From Streptomyces tsukubensis (GTDB lineage Bacteria > Actinomycetota > Actinomycetes > Streptomycetales > Streptomycetaceae): a stretch of DNA of 64,000 bases. Position numbers and translations under genes: made by a program. A model generated the notes under the pieces. That model ran no database searches. It had not been told where the DNA came from and saw nothing but the letters and a program-made list of their open reading frames with translations. Below are positions 17,456 through 24,134 of this stretch, piece after piece. How positions within the stretch are numbered: the first letter of the stretch is position 1; each line of letters opens with the position of its first letter. Where the stretch lies: the NCBI RefSeq assembly GCF_003932715.1, contig NZ_CP020700.1:3990501-4054500 (forward strand), given 5' to 3'.

Positions 17456-17505
17456 GGCGGGGGCTGTGGGGGTGTTTCACGTGAAACACCCCCACAGCCC
17501 CCGCC
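17456..17505. other. parS: parS centromere-like site at the centre of a 50-bp perfect palindrome
   Basis: Every base of 17456-17480 pairs with 17481-17505, without a loop. The central 14 bases at 17474-17487 are GTTTCACGTGAAAC, identical to the ParB-binding parS consensus of Streptomyces. The element sits between the convergent ends of moeA and the K+ channel gene, so it can also act as a bidirectional transcription terminator. parS sites in Streptomyces cluster around oriC, which places this window in the origin-proximal core. The site is read directly; ParB binding is inferred from the consensus. Confidence 0.88.
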
Positions 17506-17544
17506 CCGGGCAATGAACAAGGCCCTGAGAGAACCAACCAGGCC

Positions 17545-18654
17545 CTAGTAGTCGGTTTCCTCCCGGCTGATCGTGATCAGCCGGTCCCCGAACTGCAGCG
17601 TCGCCGACTCCGGGTCGGTGTAGTCCAGCATCCGCTTCCGCCGTACGACGGCGACCACCAGGTCCGTCGCCTCCCGGGGCGATCTGCCGATCTCGTCCTG
17701 GCGTACCGGGCGCTCCGTGAGGCTCAGCCCGCGGCCGTGCGTCATCAGGTCTTCCAGGGTGTCGGCGACATGGGGGCTGGCCGTCGACACCCCCAGCAGA
17801 CGGCCCGCCGAGCTGGAGCTGGTGACCACGGTGTCCGCGCCGCTCTGCTTCAGCAGCGGGACGTTCTCGTCCTCGCGGACCGCGACCACGATCGCGGCCC
17901 GGCGGTTCAGCTGGCGGGCCGTCAGCGTGACCAGGGTCGCCGTATCGTCCCGCTGGAGCGAGACGATCACCCGGGTCGCCCGGTCCAGCTCCGCCTTCAG
18001 CAGGGTGCGGGAGCGGGTGGCATCGCCCTGGACGGCGACCAGACCGTCGTTGTTCGCCGCGTCGATCGCCTTCTGCTGGGGATCGACCACCACGATCTTC
18101 TCCTTGGGCATGCCCTGGCCCTTGAGAGTCTCGACGGCATGCCGGCCCTTGGTGCCGTAGCCGATGACGACGACGTGGTCCCGCATCTTGGAGCGCCAGC
18201 GGTGGACGCGGACCTGCTGGCGAGTGCGCTCGGTGAGCACCTCCAGGGTGGTGCCGACCAGGATGATCAGGAACACCACGCGCAGGGGCGTGATGACGAA
18301 GATATTGGTCAGCCGGGCGGCGTCGCTGACGGGGGCGATATCGCCGTAACCCGTGGTGGAGAGGGTGACGGTGGTGTAGTAGGCGGCGTCGAGCAGATCG
18401 ACCTTGCCGTCGGCGTTGTCGTTGTAGCCCGCCCGGTCGAGCCACACGAGCAGGGTGGTGACGGTGAGCACCAGTATCGCCATCGCCAGACGGCGCAGTA
18501 CCTGCTGGAGCGGTGGGACGGCGGCTGCCGCGGGCATGGTGATGAAGCGCCCGGCCTCGGCGTCCTCCCGGGCCTCCGCCCGGGGGCGGGACCAGATGGT
18601 CCGCAGGATCGGGAACCTTCCCTCCCTGGGAGGCGGATGCTCCTCGTCCTTCAT
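17545..18654 (-). CDS. Two-TM potassium channel with RCK (TrkA-N) domain
   Basis: The 369-residue protein has two transmembrane helices flanking a K+ selectivity filter, TTVTLSTTGYGDIAP (about residue 100-114, GYGD signature). The cytoplasmic part is an RCK module: VVVIGYGTKGRHAVETL for nucleotide binding, VQGDATRSRTLLKAEL, and a TrkA-C-like tail. It would be a ligand-gated K+ channel in the membrane. The ATG at 18654 has a perfect GGAGGAG 7 bases upstream; earlier in-frame starts are not supported. Its RCK domain is clearly paralogous to the product of the divergent neighbour. Confidence 0.92.
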   Translation of the reverse strand: MKDEEHPPPREGRFPILRTIWSRPRAEAREDAEAGRFITMPAAAAVPPLQQVLRRLAMAILVLTVTTLLVWLDRAGYNDNADGKVDLLDAAYYTTVTLSTTGYGDIAPVSDAARLTNIFVITPLRVVFLIILVGTTLEVLTERTRQQVRVHRWRSKMRDHVVVIGYGTKGRHAVETLKGQGMPKEKIVVVDPQQKAIDAANNDGLVAVQGDATRSRTLLKAELDRATRVIVSLQRDDTATLVTLTARQLNRRAAIVVAVREDENVPLLKQSGADTVVTSSSSAGRLLGVSTASPHVADTLEDLMTHGRGLSLTERPVRQDEIGRSPREATDLVVAVVRRKRMLDYTDPESATLQFGDRLITISREETDY

Positions 18655-18826
18655 CGGGTGTCTCCTCCGGCATTGGCCGTCGTGCGGGGCATGAGTGACC
18701 ATGGTCGCGGATCCGTCCGGGTAAGTCTCGCCGGGTTCGATCGGTTGTGCCGGAGCCACCGGGAACGACGTACCGGGTATGTCGTACGGCGAGGTACCGG
18801 ACGGGACTGGGAGGAGCAGGCCGGAC

Positions 18827-19477
18827 ATGCGCGATCACACGATCATCGTCGGCTTCGGAACGAAGGGCCGCTCGGCGTTGCAGACGCTGATGGCGACGGG
18901 GCTGAGGAAGGACCAGGTCATCGTCGTCGACCCCAGCGGCAAGGTCATCGAATCGGCCGCTGCCGAGGGCATCGAGGGGGTCGTCGGCGATGCGACCCGC
19001 AGCGGGGTCCTGCTCCGTGCCGAGGTCCAGCGGGCCCGCCAGATCGTCATCGCGGCGCAGCGCGACGACACGGCCGTCCTGGTGACGCTGACGGCCCGGC
19101 AGCTCAACCGCCAGGCCAAGATCGTGGCGGCGGTCCGGGAGGAGGAGAACGGCCCGCTGTTGCGCCAGTCGGGGGCCGATACGGTCATCACCAGCGCCAG
19201 CGCCGCCGGACGCCTGCTGGGGCTCTCCGTCCTCAGCACCAGTGCCGGGGCGGTGATGGAGGACCTGATCCACCAGGGCAGCGGTCTCGACCTGGTGGAG
19301 CGGCCGGTGATAAAGGCCGAGGTGGGGCGGAACGTACGGGACACCGACGATCTGGTGGTGAGCGTGCTGCGGGGACATCGGCTGATCGGGTACGACGACC
19401 CCGCCGCGAGCCCGCTCCAGTTGACGGACCGTGTGATCACGATCGTCCGGGCGGGGTCGGCCGAAAACGACGGGTAG
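18827..19477 (+). CDS. Free-standing RCK/TrkA-N domain protein
   Basis: The 216-residue protein contains MRDHTIIVGFGTKGRSALQT, VVGDATRSGVLLRAEVQRAR, VTLTARQLNRQAKIVAAVRE and QSGADTVITSASAAGRLLGL. It aligns along its whole length with the RCK half of the divergent K+ channel, but has no membrane segment. It could assemble with that channel as a hetero-oligomeric gating ring, or be a TrkA-like subunit of another transporter. The ATG at 18827 was chosen because GGAGGAG lies 10 bases upstream; an in-frame ATG at 18779 lacks a binding site. The two genes look like a duplication followed by loss of the pore. Confidence 0.85.
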   Translation: MRDHTIIVGFGTKGRSALQTLMATGLRKDQVIVVDPSGKVIESAAAEGIEGVVGDATRSGVLLRAEVQRARQIVIAAQRDDTAVLVTLTARQLNRQAKIVAAVREEENGPLLRQSGADTVITSASAAGRLLGLSVLSTSAGAVMEDLIHQGSGLDLVERPVIKAEVGRNVRDTDDLVVSVLRGHRLIGYDDPAASPLQLTDRVITIVRAGSAENDG

Positions 19478-19533
19478 CGGCCCCGGACGCCCGGAGCGGA
19501 CCTGACGGGGGGTGCGGGAGTAGCCTCGCGGCC

Positions 19534-20526
19534 ATGTACGCGATCACGATTCCGGAACCCGGCGGACCCGATGCGCTGCTCTGGGCCGAGGTGCCCGACC
19601 CCGTGCCCGGTGAGGGCGAGGTGCTCGTCGAGGTGGTGGCGAGCGGGGTCAACCGCGCGGATGTGCTCCAGCGGCAGGGCTTCTACGATCCTCCGCCGGG
19701 CGCCTCGCCGTATCCGGGCCTGGAGTGCGCGGGCCGGATCGTCGGGATCGGCCCGAGCGTGTCGGGCTGGACCCTCGGCGACGAAGTGTGCGCCCTGCTC
19801 GCGGGCGGCGGGTACGCGGAGAGGGTCGTGGTGCCGGCCGGGCAGGTGCTGCCGGTGCCGAAGGGCGTCGACCTGGCGGTCGCCGCCGCTCTGCCGGAGG
19901 TCGCCGCGACGGTCTGGTCGAACGTCTTCATGGTCGCCCAGCTGCGGCCCGGCGAGACCGTGCTGATCCACGGCGGGGCGAGCGGGATCGGCACGATGGC
20001 GATTCAGCTCGCGAAGGCGGTCGGGGCCCGGGTGGCGGTCACCGCGGGCGGCCCGGAGAAGCTGGCGCGCTGCGCCGAGCTGGGGGCGGACATCCTGATC
20101 GACTACCGGCAGCAGGACTTCGTCGACGAGCTGCGCCGGGCCACCAACGGCGACGGCGCGGACGTCGTCCTCGACATCATGGGCGCGAAGTACCTGGACC
20201 GGAACGTCCGCGCCCTGGCGGTCAACGGACGGCTCGCCGTGATTGGGCTCCAGGGCGGGGTGAAGGGCGAACTCAATCTGGCGACCCTGCTCGGAAAGCG
20301 GGCGGCGATCACCGCGACCTCGCTGCGGGCCCGGCCGCTCGACGAGAAGGCGGCCATCGTGGCGGCGGTACGGGAGCACGTCTGGCCGCTGGTCGAATCG
20401 GGCCGGGTCCGGGCGGTCGTCGACCGGGAGTTCCCGCTGCGGGACGCGTCGGCGGCCCATGAGGCGTTGGAGTCGGGGACGCACGTGGGCAAGCTGCTGC
20501 TCCGCACCGGAAGCCCGGGGGCCTAG
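19534..20526 (+). CDS. NAD(P)H:quinone oxidoreductase, zinc-independent alcohol dehydrogenase superfamily
   Basis: The 330-residue protein matches the PIG3-type quinone oxidoreductase family. It has GVNRADVLQRQGFYDPPPGA near residue 40, PGLECAGRIVGIG, VCALLAGGGYAE, ALPEVAATVWSNVF and the dinucleotide-binding loop IHGGASGIGTMAIQLA near residue 150. These enzymes reduce quinones or similar electrophiles with NADPH and lack the zinc ligands of true alcohol dehydrogenases. It starts 56 bases after the RCK gene and ends convergently with the SLATT gene. Confidence 0.9.
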   Translation: MYAITIPEPGGPDALLWAEVPDPVPGEGEVLVEVVASGVNRADVLQRQGFYDPPPGASPYPGLECAGRIVGIGPSVSGWTLGDEVCALLAGGGYAERVVVPAGQVLPVPKGVDLAVAAALPEVAATVWSNVFMVAQLRPGETVLIHGGASGIGTMAIQLAKAVGARVAVTAGGPEKLARCAELGADILIDYRQQDFVDELRRATNGDGADVVLDIMGAKYLDRNVRALAVNGRLAVIGLQGGVKGELNLATLLGKRAAITATSLRARPLDEKAAIVAAVREHVWPLVESGRVRAVVDREFPLRDASAAHEALESGTHVGKLLLRTGSPGA

Positions 20527-20545
20527 GCACCGGGAGCGGGGCAGG

Positions 20546-21070
20546 TCAGGTGCCGGAGGCGGGGCGCTGAAGCTGAGGAGGTACCCCGACCGGGGAGGGG
20601 AGGTTCCTGAAGAAGCGCAGGGACTCCTCTTCCCGGATGTGGAGGACCTGGCCGATCAGGGTGTGGGCGGCCCCGGGGTCGGGCGGGCCGTCGCCGGACT
20701 CCTTGGCGGAGGCGTAGGCGGCATACGCACGGGTGAGATCGGTCTCCGTCTGGCGGAGCAGCACCCAGGAGGTGTCCCAGCGGTAGAACTCCTTGAGCGC
20801 GGTGCTGACCGCCACCAGACAGCCGACGCCGGAGATGACCACGCTCTTGTTCGGCAGGTCCAGGATGGTGAGCAGGGGCAGTGCCGCGGCGCTGAGGATG
20901 GTGACGACACCGCTGATCCGGTAGAAGCGCCGGTGCCAGCGGGCGCGACTGTCGTAGAAGCCGATCAGTTCGCGTACGTACGCCTCGGCGTTCGTGATGA
21001 AGTCGGCGCCCGTGTCGAGCAGGCGCGGCGTTCTGGAAGCCGGACGGCGGCGGTTGCCTGTCTCGTGCAC
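20546..21070 (-). CDS. SLATT/DUF4231-type two-TM membrane protein
   Basis: The 174-residue protein has a hydrophilic N-terminus, a charged helix (YDSRARWHRRFYRIS), and a transmembrane hairpin (ISGVVTILSAAALPLLTILD, then SVVISGVGCLVAVSTALKEF). A soluble helical tail follows, with WDTSWVLLRQTETDLTRAYAAYA. This is the SLATT/DUF4231 pattern, a small pore- or anchor-like module often found as a membrane component of bacterial conflict and nucleotide-signalling systems. It is the last gene of the five-gene operon, 71 bases after the patatin gene. In this context it could be a membrane-perturbing effector or an anchor. Its function here is not shown. Confidence 0.75.
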   Translation of the reverse strand: MHETGNRRRPASRTPRLLDTGADFITNAEAYVRELIGFYDSRARWHRRFYRISGVVTILSAAALPLLTILDLPNKSVVISGVGCLVAVSTALKEFYRWDTSWVLLRQTETDLTRAYAAYASAKESGDGPPDPGAAHTLIGQVLHIREEESLRFFRNLPSPVGVPPQLQRPASGT

Positions 21071-21141
21071 GGTGTCTCCCGGGGCAGGTCAGAAGGGTCA
21101 GAGGGCCAGACGGCCAGAAGGGGCAGCCGGTCTGCCGTGCT

Positions 21142-22257
21142 TCACGGCGGTGGTGCCCCGGCGCGCATCCGTTGCAGGGCGGCCAGCATCGTGGATTCGG
21201 CGGCGGCGAGGGTCCTGCGGCCTTTCAGCAGCTTCTCGGTCTCGCCGAAGCGTGCGGCGGCGTCGCGGTAGCCGAGGGTCCGCAGTGCGCCGACGCGTTC
21301 GGGTGAGAACGACATGAGCCCGGTCAGCGGGCCGAGGGGACCGGGCGGGATGATCGGCACGCTGGGCCGGATGTCGATCCGGACGAGTCCGGTCACCGCG
21401 CCGGGCGCCACCCGGGCGTCGGGATGCAGATGCACGACAACGAGAACGTCGCAGTGTTCCTTCTCGGCGAAGGCCCGTACCGGGGTACGGTCCCCGCGGC
21501 CCAGCCCGCCGTCGAGATAGGCACAGCCGTCGACCACCCGCGTCGGAAAGACGAACGGCAGGGCGGCGCTGGCCAGCACCGCCTCCCGGACCTCCGGCGC
21601 TTCCAGATCGTTCAGCCGGATGATGTCGGCCCGGGCACCACCCATCCACCGGGCGAACTCCACCAGGTACCGCAGTCGCTCGGGCACCGCCTCCCGGTCC
21701 AGCAACGGATAGGCGGCGACCCACAGCGGCCGTCCGGCCCGGATGTGCTCGGGATCCACCGCCGCGTCGACCAGCTCTTCGAGGAGCGCCAGACGGCTCT
21801 TGAGGGCCGTCAGCCGCCGGTGGAACATCTTCAGCTGTTGCGCCGTGCTCTCCACGCCGACGCCCGCGGCGTCCAGTGGCAGGCCCCGGTCCTCGGACGG
21901 CGCGACGCCCATACGGGTGGAGAAGCGCTCCCAGAACGCGGCGAGCCGTGCGACACCGTCGAAGAGTGAGTCCTCGCTGGCCAGTACGGCACCGTTGAGG
22001 GCGCCGATGCTGGTTCCGGCGATGGCGGAGATCCGGGTGCCGCGCTCCGCCAGATAGTCCAGAACGCCCAGTTCATAGGCGCCTTTGGCGCCGCCGCCCG
22101 CCAGCACCAGCCCGATCCTCAGGGGGGTGAGCGGGCCCGACGGCACCGGGCGCCGGGCAGCGGGAACGGCCGGCGGGTCCTGCTGGGCAGGTAAAGGGCG
22201 CCTGGAGACCTCCAGCGCCTGCTGCGCGATGCGGTTGAAGTCCTCCTGTCCGGTCAT
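21142..22257 (-). CDS. Patatin-like phospholipase
   Basis: The 371-residue protein has all patatin hallmarks. The oxyanion-hole loop GLVLAGGGAKGAYELGVL lies near residue 50, the nucleophile elbow AGTSIGALNGA (Ser in GTSIG) near 80, and the catalytic Asp in AYLDGGLG near residue 255. The first 45 residues are a Pro-rich linker. It is expected to hydrolyse acyl chains from membrane phospholipids. Patatins are common effectors of antiphage systems, but many are housekeeping. The ATG overlaps the preceding gene's stop by ATGA, so it is coupled to the Hsp70-led operon. Confidence 0.9.
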   Translation of the reverse strand: MTGQEDFNRIAQQALEVSRRPLPAQQDPPAVPAARRPVPSGPLTPLRIGLVLAGGGAKGAYELGVLDYLAERGTRISAIAGTSIGALNGAVLASEDSLFDGVARLAAFWERFSTRMGVAPSEDRGLPLDAAGVGVESTAQQLKMFHRRLTALKSRLALLEELVDAAVDPEHIRAGRPLWVAAYPLLDREAVPERLRYLVEFARWMGGARADIIRLNDLEAPEVREAVLASAALPFVFPTRVVDGCAYLDGGLGRGDRTPVRAFAEKEHCDVLVVVHLHPDARVAPGAVTGLVRIDIRPSVPIIPPGPLGPLTGLMSFSPERVGALRTLGYRDAAARFGETEKLLKGRRTLAAAESTMLAALQRMRAGAPPP

Positions 22258-23246
22258 GCGCTGCTCCCGAGTTCCCGCAGCCGAGAGCGGCGTGAATCCG
22301 CCTCCGCGAACTGCTCCCTGATGATCTGCCGTACCAGTTCCTCGGCGCTCAGGCTCGGGGCGACGTAGTCCGAGCCGTTCCCGGTGGCGGTGCGCAGTGC
22401 CGCTTCCGCGGCGGCGTCCGGATCGACGCCCTCCACCGTGGTCGCCAGCGCCGTCTTCCGCAGCGCGGAGCTCAAGGGGCCACGGGTTCCGGTCAGTGCC
22501 TCGGGGACGCCTTCGCCCAGCAGCTCGGCGACCATGATCCGGTTTTCGTCGCCGGGGAGCGTGCGGGTCGATTCGGCCAGCAGGCCCGCGATCGGTCTGA
22601 TGCCGTCGTACCACGGCTCCGGCGGGTCCTGGAGCATCCGCTCGGCCAGTTCGTACTCGACACCGGCTCCGGGCTTCGATGCGGCGTACTCCCCCGCGGG
22701 GCCGCCCGCCACCTCCCGGGCCAGCAGCATCGCCCCGGCCAACCGGCCCAGGTTCGGGTCGGGTCGCGGATGCCGCCACCGGCGCACCGCGCGGTCGACG
22801 GCCAGTGTGCTCTCCACCCGGCGCAGCCGCTCGTCTTGTTCGGCGAGGCCCCGACCGGTCTGCTCGGCGAGCTTCGCCAGCGCGATTCCCAGGTCCCGGA
22901 CTCCGCCTTCGGCCCACTGGAGCCGGGCGTCGAGCCGGTCCACGCGGTGGTTCACCCGGGTCACCTCGTCGGTGACCTCGGCAACCACGAGGTCGGTGGC
23001 CGCGAGCCGGTCGGTGAGTTCGGAGATCCACGCCAGGGTGCCGCGCTGGGCACCGACCAGGGCGCCGGTGACCGCGAGGTCCCGCCGCCGGCTGTGCCCG
23101 GTGACCTGGGCGAGCAGCCGGGCGAAGAAGCCCTCGCGGGCCCTGGCCCGCGTCAGATCGTCCGCGGTGTGCAGGTCGTTGAGCAGCTCCAGCAGCAGCC
23201 GGTCGTCGACGAGCGGGACGCCGCGGGCGATGTCCGGCAGCTTCAC
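22254..23246 (-). CDS. Uncharacterised coiled-coil protein of the Hsp70-patatin operon
   Basis: I do not recognise this 330-residue protein with confidence. It begins VKLPDIARGVPLVDDRLLLE at a GTG whose GTGA overlaps the preceding stop. Residues 15-60 are helical and charged (LLNDLHTADDLTRARAREGF). Residues 60-165 contain heptad-like coiled coil (EVTDEVTRVNHRVDRLDARL). The C-terminal half is Ala-rich and helical. The FF.RLL..VTG..RR segment near residue 42 reminds me weakly of the RdcB/YjcZ-type regulators of diguanylate cyclases; this is a low-confidence thought. No signal peptide or membrane helix is seen. It sits between the other unknown protein and the patatin gene, with 4-base overlaps on both sides. 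Confidence 0.7.
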   Translation of the reverse strand: MKLPDIARGVPLVDDRLLLELLNDLHTADDLTRARAREGFFARLLAQVTGHSRRRDLAVTGALVGAQRGTLAWISELTDRLAATDLVVAEVTDEVTRVNHRVDRLDARLQWAEGGVRDLGIALAKLAEQTGRGLAEQDERLRRVESTLAVDRAVRRWRHPRPDPNLGRLAGAMLLAREVAGGPAGEYAASKPGAGVEYELAERMLQDPPEPWYDGIRPIAGLLAESTRTLPGDENRIMVAELLGEGVPEALTGTRGPLSSALRKTALATTVEGVDPDAAAEAALRTATGNGSDYVAPSLSAEELVRQIIREQFAEADSRRSRLRELGSSA

Positions 23247-24130
23247 CGGCCGGTTCCCGGGGCGGGCGGCGGGGCGACGAAGACGACGGGCTTGGTGAGA
23301 GTCTGCGGCCGGGCGCCCCGCATGACGTACGAGGGTGCGATCAGGAACTCCGGGCGTGCCCCGGGGGCCGGTTTGACGGGCCATGGTTCGTAGTCGTCCG
23401 CGGAGAGAGCGGTCACGTCGACCGGGGAGTCCAGCTCTCCGGTGATCGGCAGACCCACGACGGCGTCGCGCAGTCTCGCTGCCTTGCCGAAGGTCGTGGG
23501 GAAACCGGTCCGGAAGCCGGAAGTGTCGGTCGCCAGGTTCAGCTCTCTCAGTTCGGCGACGATCTGCTCCGGCTTTCCGGACATCGGCTGGTCGAGCGGT
23601 TCGAAGAGCAGCGCCACGAGCTTGCGGGCGATCTCCGCCCGGCGCCGCGCCAGTGCCGTATCGTCCTCGCCGGTCTGCTGCGGGCAGAGCAGTTTCACCA
23701 GGTACCGCACGTCCTGCTGCACCAGCCCGCTGTAGCTCTGGGCGAGTTCCAGGTGGCGGCGGTGGATGTCGGAGGTGGTGTGACCGCTGTCGATCGCATT
23801 GCGGACCCCCTGGTTGCGCAGGGCGTCCAGGATCAGTTGGACGTCGCGGGCGACCGCATCGAGGCGCTTGTTCAGGTCCGCTACGGCGCGGAGGACCACC
23901 GTCTGATGCTCCGCCATCCTCGATGTGAGGTGATCGGTCTGCTGCCGGAGATCGGCGGCGACCTCGTTGAGCAGCCAGTCGTTCACGGCTTCGAGGTCGC
24001 TCTGCGATACGGCGTTCCCCTGCAGAGAATATGGTCCCTCTTTATCGCTTTTACCGAAAAGCCCCATGCTGGACCCCGTTGGCTCGCCCTGCTCTTCGTC
24101 TTGGTAGGTGCCGAAACCGTCGTTCTGCAT
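23243..24130 (-). CDS. Uncharacterised coiled-coil protein immediately after the Hsp70-like gene
   Basis: I do not recognise this 295-residue protein. Residues 45-125 form a probable long coiled coil (VNDWLLNEVAADLRQQTDHL, then MAEHQTVVLRAVADLNKRLD). A helical middle contains IHRRHLELAQSYSGLVQQDV. The C-terminus is Pro-rich with no membrane helix. The long N-terminal coiled coil before a compact domain recalls GrpE-like Hsp70 partners, but no GrpE motif is visible. The ATG at 24130 is 4 bases after the Hsp70 stop. An internal ATG at 24067 (MGLFGKSDKEG) is an alternative, and bases around it are unusually AT-rich for this genome. It overlaps the next gene by GTGA. Confidence 0.7.
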   Translation of the reverse strand: MQNDGFGTYQDEEQGEPTGSSMGLFGKSDKEGPYSLQGNAVSQSDLEAVNDWLLNEVAADLRQQTDHLTSRMAEHQTVVLRAVADLNKRLDAVARDVQLILDALRNQGVRNAIDSGHTTSDIHRRHLELAQSYSGLVQQDVRYLVKLLCPQQTGEDDTALARRRAEIARKLVALLFEPLDQPMSGKPEQIVAELRELNLATDTSGFRTGFPTTFGKAARLRDAVVGLPITGELDSPVDVTALSADDYEPWPVKPAPGARPEFLIAPSYVMRGARPQTLTKPVVFVAPPPAPGTGR

Positions 24131-24134
24131 GGGA

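Noticed and set aside
21071-21141. A separate promoter or small gene between the patatin and SLATT genes
   Set aside because: The 71-base gap shows direct GGCCAGA/AGGGTCAGA-type repetition but no promoter-like hexamers or frame; co-transcription is simpler.
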